Source of the DNA: Entophlyctis helioformis
Taxonomy: Eukaryota; Chytridiomycota; Chytridiomycetes; Chytridiales; Chytriomycetaceae
DNA length: 64,000 bases
Reading direction: 5' to 3'
NCBI GenBank assembly: GCA_025526915.1
Contig: JAHLKH010000003.1
Coordinates: 62,001 to 126,000 of the forward strand
How positions within the stretch are numbered: position 1 is the first letter of the stretch; every line of letters starts with the position of its first letter. Positions 45,709 to 55,400 of this stretch are shown one piece after another. The notes beneath the pieces are model-generated. The model saw only the letters and a program-made list of their open reading frames with translations, made no database searches and was not told the origin of the DNA. Both the position numbers and the translations under genes were made by a program.

Positions 45709-45763
45709 TCACCCATCCGACTGCCGACTGTCCGGCTGCCGGCAACCGCCATTGTCGAATGAA
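43481..45763 (+). repeat. Duplicated block A (CRO7 copy); partner 33,165-35,448
   Basis: 2,283 bp, one base shorter than its CRO3 partner because of the exon 2 deletion. Introns and the first 55 bp of 3' flank are included, so the duplication was genomic rather than retroposed. The 5' edge falls just inside the start codon region, so each copy uses its own promoter and first few codons. Confidence 0.9.
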
Positions 45764-46427
45764 ACCATTGCATCTCCCAGAGAGCTGCTGCTATTGTTGA
45801 TGCCTGCCGTCTCGTATCCACGAGAGAGCACACGACGTCCAAGGTGGCGTGGATGCAGCCTTTTTGACGGAAGCGCGTGCCAATGCTGCCCATTCGGGTG
45901 CCACCATGCTCACGTCAATGCGCCATTGTGACTTGTTCGACCTTTTATATCTTCCTCGACCCCTTTGTGCCGTTCATAGTTACGGTGGAATTCGAAATTG
46001 AATATTGAATTGGTTTCAATCTCACCCGAAAACTCAGCCTTGCAAGCCTCACGTACCAACGGCGGCTTTCAACACGGTCATGCTCTCCAGACATCCTCTT
46101 GCCATCATGGCCCAGTGCACTGCTAGTATCCATGTGGCGGCAACCCTCGCAATGCTGCTGGCCACTTCAACCTCGTCGTTTGTCAGAGCACAGTCGACGG
46201 CAGCGCCACAAGATGTCGGGGTTTGGACCGACGTCGGTTCGTCGGGCGTCGTGTGCATCCACACGGCGCTGCTGCCCAACTCGAAGCTGCTGTGCTTCGA
46301 GCGTCCCCATGTAGAGCAAGTACGTGCTGCAGCCTTCTGACTTTGCTGCTTGCATGCCGCCTGAATGCTGCTTGCATGCCTGTAACTGCCCCGACGTCCC
46401 CTGCTGACAAGCTCGGCGTCCTGCTGT
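45199..46427 (+). repeat. Duplicated block B (left copy); partner about 47,800-48,883
   Basis: Spans the 3' half of CRO7 exon 3, its 3' flank, the next promoter and CRO8 exon 1 plus part of intron 1 (ending CTGCTGT at 46,427). The same order recurs from CRO8 exon 3 through CRO9 exon 1 to 48,883. The left copy has about 104 extra bp at 45,974-46,077. The left edge is approximate. Confidence 0.75.
45709..46079. promoter_or_regulatory. CRO8 upstream region with TATA-like box and AT-rich insert
   Basis: 371 bp between CRO7 and CRO8. A TTTTATAT motif is at 45,943-45,950, repeated upstream of CRO9 at 48,504-48,511. Bases 45,974-46,077 are absent from the otherwise near-identical CRO9 upstream region. 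They include an unusually AT-rich stretch with an ATTGAATATTGAATTGG run. Confidence 0.55.
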
Positions 46428-48269
46428 CACTGCCATCCGTGGATCACCGCCGTCCTTGCCGAACTTGCCGAACTTGCCATTGTTTCGATCGCGATCTGCT
46501 GCCGCCAATCATCGCGACCAAACAGTATCCCATCAATGCCAACACCAACGGCCTCAACTCGGCCGAGATCGACATGCTCAACGGCGTGTCGGTCGACTCG
46601 TTCGACACCTGGACATCCAAGTTCACGCCCATCGGCATCAACAGCAACCCCTTCTGCGCTGGCCATGCGTCGATGGCCAACGGCTCGATCCTTGTGATTG
46701 GCGGCGACAACACGTCCATGGTCGGTGCGAATGGTGCACAGTACATCTACAACGGCCGCAAGGGTCGCCGCATCTTCAACCCGTGCACGGGCACCGGCTG
46801 CACGGGATCGTGGGTCAACCTTCCCGAGATGACGTCTGAGCGCTGGTATCCGACAATCGTCACGCTTGCCGACGGCTCCAACATCATCATCGGTGGCATG
46901 ACCAAGAACCTCGACTTCACCGAGCTCAAGCCGCAAACGGACAACAACCCGACGTACGAGTACTGGCCGCCCAAGGCAGGCAGCTGGCCGCGCACTCTGC
47001 CGATTCTTGCCTGGGCATACCCGTTTATGTTGTACCCAATGACGCTCGTGATGCCATCCAGCCGTGTGTTCATCTTTGTGTCCAACAAGACGGTTATTCT
47101 CGACCCCGCAACCGATCAAGAGTCGTTCACGGTCCCCGACATGCCCGTCATGGACCATAAGCCGTGGATCTATCCTTACACTCCAACCATGACCGTGCTT
47201 CCCATGACCATCGCGAACAACTTTGCCTTCAAGGTGCAGGTGTGCGGCGGCACCAAGAACTCGTCCGATGTTGCATCCCCCATGTGCTGGCAGATCAACC
47301 CCGACGACGCCAACCCCAAGTGGACTCAGATGGACAACATGCCTCACGGCCGTGTCATGGTCGACTCGATCATCCTTCCTGGTGAGCAATCAGTGGCTGC
47401 GAAGTTGCTTACTTTATGTGATTGACTCTTGGCTGACTCTTGATTGCGCATGCAGACGGCAAGATCCTGTACGTCAACGGTGCAGGCGCAGGAATTGCCG
47501 GTGGTGCTCAGGGAGATGTCGCGAACTCCAGAGACCCCGTGATGATCCCCGATCTCTTTGATCCCGAGGCACCTGCTGGCAAGCAGTGGACGTCGCTTGC
47601 GCCTGCCAAACAGTACCGTCTGTACCACTCTGGCGTTGTTCTCACCGAGTCTGGTCACGCTGTCACGATGGGATCCGAGATGGACAACTACGACGACTAT
47701 TGGGTGCGTAACATCACGACGTGTACGCCCAACGTCAAGAAGCACGGGCCTGAGTGCCGCAGCCCCTTCAACTACCGTCTCGAGCGCTTTGAGCCACCGT
47801 ATCTCCAGAAGGCTCGTCGCCAGGGCCGTCCTGTCATTGCCGAAGCGCCAGCCACTCTGACGCACAAGTCGACGTTCATTGTCAAGATGTCGACGCCTGC
47901 CGACAAGGTCGACCGCATCACGTTCATCAGATACACCACGACCACGCACCAGCTCAACACCGACCAGCGGTTCATTGAGCTGCGCATCCTCGAGCGTGGC
48001 GCCACGTCGCTTGTTGTTCAGGCTCCCGATGTTCCCGGCCGCGCTCCGCCTGGCAACTGGATGCTGTTTGCACTCGACAAGGACGGCGTCCCTCTGTTGC
48101 CAAGACCATTCGCCTGCAGCTTGGTCCGGCCACGACCATTCCATCTGGATCTGTTGGTGCACCTCCATCGTCGGCCAACAAGAACGCGGGCGAGCGCTCG
48201 GCCATTGGTGCCGTGGCCAGTGTGCTGTCGTCCGCCTTTGCCTTTGCCATGTCGTTCCTTGTGCTCTAG
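46080..48269 (+). CDS. Copper radical oxidase CRO8, mosaic, with one frameshift in exon 3
   Basis: Exons 46080-46319, 46526-47381, 47456-48269. The start at 46080 (MLSRHPLAIMAQ) or at 46107 (MAQCTAS) leads into a signal peptide ending FVRAQ. Exon 1 matches CRO9. The end of intron 1 and the start of exon 2 match CRO3/CRO7. The middle of exon 3 (DYWVRNITTCTPNVKKHGPE) matches CRO9, and from about 47,800 the gene matches CRO7, tail and 3' flank included. At 48,090-48,092 the run CCC replaces CCCC before TCTGTTGCC, shifting the last about 60 codons. Exon 3 is 814 bp where 815 is needed. Corrected length 636 residues. Ligand motifs NPFCAGH, ERWYPT, YRLYHSG and THQLNTDQR lie before the shift. Confidence 0.82.
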
Positions 48270-48535
48270 TCACCCATCCGACTGCCGACTGTCCGACTGC
48301 CGGCAACCGCCATTGTCGAATGAAACCATTGCATCTCCCAGAGAGCTGCTGCTATTGTTGATGCCCGCCGTCTCGTATCCAAGAGAGAGCACACGACGTC
48401 CAAGGTGGCGTGGATGCAGCCTTTTTGACGGAAGCGCGTGCCAATGCTGCCCATTCGGGTGCCACCATGCTCACGTCAATGCGCCATTGTGACTTGTTCG
48501 ACCTTTTATATCTTCCTCGACCCCTTTGTGCCGTC

Positions 48536-50637
48536 ATGCTCTCCAGACATCCTCTTGCCATCATGACCCAGTGTACTGCCAGTGTCCAGGTGGCAGCAAC
48601 CCTCGCAATGCTGCTGGCCACTTCAACCTCGTCGTTTGTCAGAGCACAGTCGACGGCAGCGCCACAAGATGTCGGGGTTTGGACCGACGTCGGTTCGTCG
48701 GGCGTCGTGTGCATCCACACGGCGCTGCTGCCCAACTCGAAGCTGCTGTGCTTCGAGCGTCCCCATGTAGAGCAAGTACGTGCTGCAGCCTTCTGACTTT
48801 GCTGCTTGCATGCCGCCTGAATGCTGCTTGCATGCCTGTAACTGCCCCGACATCCCCTGCTGACAAGCTCGGCGTCCTGCTGTGCAACGACTCCACCAAT
48901 CACCGAATCTCAGTTCCCAATCAATCCGAACACCAACGGCCTCAACTCGGCCGAGATCGACATGCTCAACGGCGCTTCGGTCGCCACCTTTGACAACTGG
49001 ACATCCAAGTTCACGCCCATCGGCATCAACACCAACCCCTTCTGCGGTGGCCATGCGTCGATGGCCAACGGCTCGATCCTTGTGATTGGCGGTGACGAGA
49101 CATCCATGGCACGGCCTGGTGGCGGCGCGCCATATATTATCGACGGCCGCAAGGGTCGCCGCATCTTCAACCCGTGCACGGGCACCGGCTGCACGGGATC
49201 GTGGGTCAACCTTCCCGAGATGACGTCTGAGCGCTGGTATCCGACAATCGTCACGCTTGCCGATGGCTCCAACATCATCATTGGTGGACAGACCAAGAAC
49301 CTCGACTTTGATCAGCTCAAGCCACTCACAGACAACAACCCGACGTACGAGTATTGGCCGCCCAAGGCAGGCAACTGGCCGCGCGTGCTTCCGATCCTCA
49401 ACTGGGCATACCCGCACATGCTGTACCCAATGACGCTCGTCATGCCGTCGAACCGTCTGTTCATCTTTGTGTCCAACAAGACGGTTATTCTCGACCCCGC
49501 AACCGATCAAGAGTCGTTCACGGTCCCCGACATGCCCGTCATGGACCATAAGCCATGGATCTACCCCAACACTCCCACCATGACCGTGCTTCCCATGACC
49601 ATCGCAAACAACTTCACATTCAAGGTGCAGGTCTGTGGCGGTGTCAAGAACTCGTCCGATGTTGCATCCCCCATGTGCTGGCAGATCAACCCCGACGACG
49701 CCAACCCCAAGTGGACTCAGATGGACAACATGCCTCACGGCCGTGTCATGGTCGACTCGATCATCCTTCCTGGTGAGCAATCAGTGGCTGCGAAGTTGCT
49801 TACTTTATGTGATTGACTCTTGGCTGACTCTTGATTGCGCATGCAGACGGCAAGATCCTGTACGTCAACGGTGCAGGAGCAGGCGTTGCCGGCGGTGCTC
49901 AGGGCGAAGTGAAGTACGCCAGAGACCCCGTGATGATCCCCGATCTCTTTGATCCCGAGGCACCTGCTGGCAAGCAGTGGACGTCGCTTGCGCCTGCCAA
50001 ACAGTACCGTCTGTACCACTCTGGCGTTGTTCTCACCGAGTCTGGTCATGTCCTGACGATGGGATCTGAGATGGACAACTACGACGACTATTGGGTGCGT
50101 AACATCACGACGTGTACGCCCAACGTCAAGAAGCACGGGCCTGAGTGCCGCAGCCCCTTCAACTACCGTCTCGAGCGCTTTGAGCCACCGTATCTTCAGA
50201 AGGCTCGTCGTCAGGGCCGCCCCGTGATTGCGTCTGCTCCCACGATGCTGACATATCAGTCCACCTTCCTGGTCAACACGACATCATCTGCTGCCGACAT
50301 CAAGCGCGTTACTTTCATCAGATACACCACGACCACGCACCAGCTCAACACCGACCAGCGCTTTGTCGAGCTGCGCATTCTGGCTCGTGGGCCCAACGCC
50401 CTCATCGTTGCTGCTCCCGATCTTCCAGGCCGCGCTCCGCCTGGCAACTGGATGCTGTTCGCACTCGACAAGGACGGCGTCCCGTCTGTCGCCAAGACCA
50501 TTCGCCTTCAAAGCGGGCCAGCCACGACCGTCCCTCTTGGCGTAGGCGGCACCACAAACAGCGCTGTTTCTGAATCGTCGTTTGGCCTTGCAATCGCTGT
50601 AGTTGCCTCGCTGGTTGCCTTTGTCTTGTCTCTATAA
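48536..50637 (+). CDS. Copper radical oxidase CRO9, GPI-anchored
   Basis: A 629-residue paralogue, intact, last in the array. Exons: 48536-48775, 48914-49772, 49847-50637. Exon 1 is almost identical to that of CRO8; starts at 48536 (MLSRHPLAIMTQ) or 48563 (MTQCTAS). The ATG is only 25 bp downstream of the TTTTATAT box, so transcription may begin past the first ATG. Ligand motifs: NPFCGGH, ERWYPT, YRLYHSG, THQLNTDQR. Exon 2 opens with FPINPNTNG and carries a distinct TSMARPGGGAPYIIDGRKG loop. Intron 1 is the array's second shortest (138 bp). The tail ends VVASLVAFVLSL. Confidence 0.92.
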
Positions 50638-50692
50638 GCGAGCCTTTTATTGTACGAATGAAGCGGGCCATTTCCCTCTCCGCAACCATCGA

Positions 50693-53600
50693 ATGCCACT
50701 GTTTAAGCAGCAGCGTGTCCTGAGCAGCCGAGCGAGGCTGCTCTGGCACCAACACCAGCAGCAACAACAGCAACAACAACACCGCAGACACCATGCGCTT
50801 GCGTCGCTGTTGACATCGGCTCCTGCACTCCAGTCAGCTGCGTCTGCCACTCCGGCGCACTCGGCGCTGCTGGCAACCGGCCCGATCCCTTGCTCCGGTT
50901 CAAGCTCGGCGGCATTGCGACGTTCGACTGTGCATGGCGCCAACACCAACAGGACGACGGCTGCAGCCGCAAGCGTAAGCCGGGTTCCGCACACGGCTCG
51001 GCTCTACAGCACTACTGGCAATGTGTCTTCTGCGTCTGCACTGTCTGCTGGAGCATCCTCGGCTGTACCAGCATCGCACCAAAGCCGCTTTTCTTCGTCG
51101 TGCTCAACAAGCCCAACGCTCGCCCATGACTCGGCCAGCACATCGGCCGTCGAGAACAGCAGCATCGGCAACGGCACCCATGCCAGTGCAGGCTCTGTTG
51201 GATCGATTGCAAGACCGATATCTGCATCTACATCTGCATCTGCATCTGCAGCGCCGATCGCTGCACCAGCTAGCCCAGCCGCACTCTCATCCGAGCATTC
51301 ATCCGGCCCAGTTTCGCCAGCGGCAGCGACGATCAAGGATCACCGTCTGACGGCTTTTGAGAGCAACCATGTGGCATTCGAGCCGACCAATGCATCTGAC
51401 ATGCCGGCTTTGGACAGCATCTGCAGCTCCCCATACTTTGTGCCGCGCTCAGTCACTCGCACACTCAGGCTCTTTGGCCATGCCCATGTGTCGCTTGATC
51501 ACGGATCTCGCCATCTGGCTCTGGCTGCTCCGCATCCCGGCTCTTCGCTGCTCATGGAGCAGGCGGTGCGTGCCATGGCCACTGATATTGGCGCCGATTT
51601 GCAGATGCTCGACTACCAAACGTTTCTGAGCGCTGCCACGGAGCTCGGCTCGCGCAAGGTTGCATGGAAGAGCACAGACCGTCTGGGTATGTTTGGCGGC
51701 AGGCCCTTCTGCTGCAGGTGTAAAAGTATCTGTGCTCACCTTTATATTGCATCCTTGTTCAGGCCGGTTTGAGAAACCGCACCTTCTCGCGGTTTCCGAG
51801 TCGTTTTCCCCTGCCAAGTTTGACATTGCCATGATCGACGAGCTGGAAGAGGACGCAGATGACGACGCAGAGTTTGATGAAGAGGCAGGAGACGAGGATG
51901 CGGACGAGGATGAGGCCGATCACCGTGGATCGAGCAAGGGCTCGTCTCTCACAAAGTGGATGCAGCGCAATGGAGTCGAGGCTGTCGATTCGCAGCATCA
52001 CCAGCATCACCACCACCATCACATACATCATGTCGATGCCGAGGCGTTGAACAAGGTGTCCCAACCACTGGTTTTCAAGGTCAACATTGTTCAGGATGGC
52101 ACAGCTGCAACCGGCGACAGTCCCCATGCGGATGCGAAAACTGCACCATTGGCTGGTGCAGACGCAGCAGCAACTCCTGCGATTCGCGTCACCAACGTCT
52201 CTATTCAGCCCGAGCTGCCCGTGCCTGTCATGCGGGCAGCCGAGCAGAGCGTTGCAGCAATGATTGCCAGCCAAGACAACGTGTCTGCATCTGCCCGCAA
52301 GCCTAAAACAGAGGAGACGCACTACGACACCAGGCTGACGGACAGCCAAATTCGGTCCGTCCTGGGATCTCTGCGCAACTCTATTCTCTCGCGTCTCGAC
52401 ACTGCCTCAGCCGATGCCGCTGGCGACACCACTGGACAGCGGAAGCTGGTGTTGTTTGTTAGGGACGCGACCGACATGCTCGAGACGGACAGCGTGGATG
52501 GCCGAAAGATCATTGTTGGACTGATGGACCTTGTGCGGATGCTTCGTCAAGACTACCGCGTCCCTGTCCTTCTCGTCGCCGGATGCTCACCATCCCTTGC
52601 CAACACAGGCAACCTGGAAAAGGATGCATCCTTTTACGCGACGCTGTTTGATGGCAGTGGCACGCTGGTGAACACGAACGACGGCTACGCGCACCAGAAC
52701 ATCTGGGTCGACGGAAAGCTGTTTGAGACGCCGCTCGACAGCCTGACCGACGAGTTTGAAAAGATTGATCTTCTGCCTCCCAGCCCTGTAGGTGCATATC
52801 TCGACCAAATGCTCCCGTCCGAAACAAGCGTCTCAGCTCAGAGCACAAACACCAATGGGGCTGCAGCATCTGGCATCGACGTATCGCGCTCTGGCCGCAA
52901 CGCACGAAGCAACACTCGCGTTGCTTCTTCTTGTTCCCCATCAGCGGCTTCTGCTGCTACTGCTGCTACGACAGCGGCTACTGCCAAGACATCTGACCAA
53001 GCGGCCGCTTCGACATTGACGCCCGTGCATGGCTCAACCTTTAGCGATTTGGTCGAGGGACTGGACCAGATTACTCTGCATATCGAGGCTCTCCAGCGCG
53101 ACCTGCGTCTACGTTTGCGGGAGATCAACTGGCGCAACTTTGAGGCTGCATGCAGCCGCCGCGGTGTCCAGCTGCGCGGCCTTGATGCCATGCAGATTGC
53201 CAACCCCACGGAAGCGCTTATGGACCATATTCAATTCCCGCCCGACTTCCAGCTTCTGCTCGGCATGCTCGAGGTCGGCGTTTGGCCTACTCTGCGCATC
53301 AACAGGCTGGTTACTCTGGCGATGGCGTGCCGCATGGAACTGTCACTGCGCAACGGCGTTGCCCCTCCCGCAACCCTGGATGTATCGGCACAGCAGCTAC
53401 TGGAAGCGCTGCGCGTCATGTACCAGCTCGACCTGGTTCGTCTCAGCCGCAACAATGCTATCCAGAGTCTGGAAGAAGGCGACGAGGGCGAGATCACGCC
53501 GGCCACTGTCTCGTTCTCATCTAGCACGTCGACATCTTCCCGCGTGGCATCTTCAGCTTCATCTGCAACGCCTACCGCGGGTTCGACTGCCGCCTCGACC

Positions 53601-55296
53601 AGTGCAAGCGTCTCAACTGTACCTCGTGTTGCATCTGCGGCTGGCGGTTCTGCCTCTGGATTTACTGGATCGTCGGCGACTGCTGCCAACGCCGCCAGCG
53701 ATGCGTCCACATTGCAAGACATGCTTCGCCGTGACGGCCACCGCATCAACTCGTACGAAAAGAAACTGCTGTCGACTGTTGTTAATCCTGGTACGTCGAT
53801 GACCTGTTGTTTGTTTTTACAGCATCTCTGATGGTTTGCTGACTGCTTGCGCTTTCTGGGATTCTGCAGACAACATCAAGGTGTCGTTCTCTGACCTTGT
53901 GCTGCCGGCACCAACCAAGCTCATGCTTCAGACACTCGTGACGCTGCCCATGCTGCGTCCAGAGTACTTTACAACCGGCATTCTGTCGCGATCGGCCATT
54001 CATGGCGTCCTTCTGTTTGGCCCACCAGGCACGGGCAAAACCATGCTTGCCAAGGCTGTCGCCAAGAGCTCTGGCGCTCGTTTCATGAGCGTTGCACTCT
54101 CGGATGTGTTTGACAAGTATGTTGGCGAGGGCGAAAAGAATGTGCGAGCAGTGTTCACACTCGCGCGTCGCATTGCTCCTTGCGTCGTGTTCCTGGACGA
54201 AGTGGATGCCATCTTTGGCTCTCGACGCAACGATTCGACCAGCTCTAGCCGTCGCGAGATCATGAACGAGTTCATGGCCGAGTGGGACGGTCTCAACTCG
54301 AACAACAACGGCGTCATTGTGCTCGGTGCGACGAACCGGCCGTTTGACCTGGACGATGCGATCCTTCGCCGCATGCCCCGCCGCGTTCTGGTCGATCTGC
54401 CCAACGAACAGGCCCGCGCCAACATTATAAAGTTGCTGCTGCGCGATGAGCCCACGGATGCGAGCGTGGTGATCCAGAGCCTTGCACAGCGCACGCACCT
54501 GTACTCTGGATCTGATCTCAAGAACCTGTGCGTGGCTGCTGCGCTCGCGCGTGTCAAGGAGACGATTGTGCGCGATCTGCTGCGCACAGAGACAGGCGTC
54601 GACGCCGATTCGCTCAGCACGGAAGCCGTCATGTCACGCCTCGAGCATCTGGACGACTGGTCTGCGTGTCTCGAGCCGGCCAAGTCACACGGACGCTCGC
54701 AGACTCTTTCGGCTTCCCACGCAAGCAAGCACGCTTCAACTGCAACGCCTGTTGCTGCGTCCACGCACGGTCGGAGACAGCGCTCATCCTCTGCGTCAGC
54801 ATCAGCGCTCTCTACCCAAACTCAGCTGATCAGCGCTTCAGCAAGGTCCATGGCAACGACAGAGGCCGTGACTGTTGCATCGCCGCCTTCTTGGTCTACA
54901 TCATCGCACGCTTCGTCTCGGGCGCCGTCTGAACCCGAGGCATTGCAAGCAATGGCATCAACGTCAGATGCATCCGAGACCTCGTCATCAAGTCAGCCAG
55001 CAGCCACAACACCGATTTCAGGATCGCCTTTGAAGCCCCTCACGCTTGCGCACTTTGAAGTTGCCTTTGCCGAAGTGCCGCCGTCGCTTACAGACGAGAT
55101 GGCTACCCTCGTCGAGCTGCGCAAATGGGACGAGATGTACGGCGATGGAGCAGCGCGTCGCAAGAACAAGAAGCGCCATGGATGGGGCTTTGATGCTGCC
55201 CTTCCTGCTTCTTCCTCGCCTGTGTCGCCTGCGTCGCCTGCCACAGCGGTATTGGCAGAACAGACGCAGCCGTCTGCCAGTGCGTCTGGACAGTGA
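50693..55296 (+). CDS. Large mitochondrial AAA+ ATPase (Msp1/ATAD1-like module)
   Basis: A 1,482-residue ATPase. Exons 50693-51686, 51763-53790, 53870-55296; introns 76 and 79 bp, both phase 1. The N-terminus (MPLFKQQRVLSSRARLLWHQ, then a Gln run) looks like a mitochondrial presequence. After about 220 low-complexity residues there is a folded region with a possible degenerate AAA module (KLVLFVRDATDMLE), an acidic tract and a His run (HHQHHHHHHIHH). The C-terminal AAA domain is canonical: GPPGTGKT (Walker A), VVFLDEVDAIF (Walker B), pore loop KYVGEGEKNV, GATNRPFDLD (sensor 1), and MPRRVLVDLP with the arginine finger, as in Msp1-like membrane protein extractases. No membrane helix was obvious, so it may be soluble matrix-located rather than a true Msp1. 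The start is only 55 bp after the CRO9 stop. Confidence 0.85.
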
Positions 55297-55400
55297 TCCA
55301 GACCATTCTGCCATGGCCGCATCGTAGATCTGTTTTGCCACTTGAATGAACGCTACTCGTTGACTTAGCGCACAAAACACAAAGGTGTGATTCGGCCGAG

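Noticed and set aside
46223..46525. CRO8 exon 1-exon 2 read as one continuous frame through intron 1
   Set aside because: The open frame is accidental; exon 1 in its own frame carries the signal peptide and conserved first strand, and paralogues are spliced here.
28541..50637. Array considered as a CRISPR, satellite or transposon array
   Set aside because: Units are full genes with conserved catalytic motifs; no terminal repeats, transposase or short spacer pattern were found.
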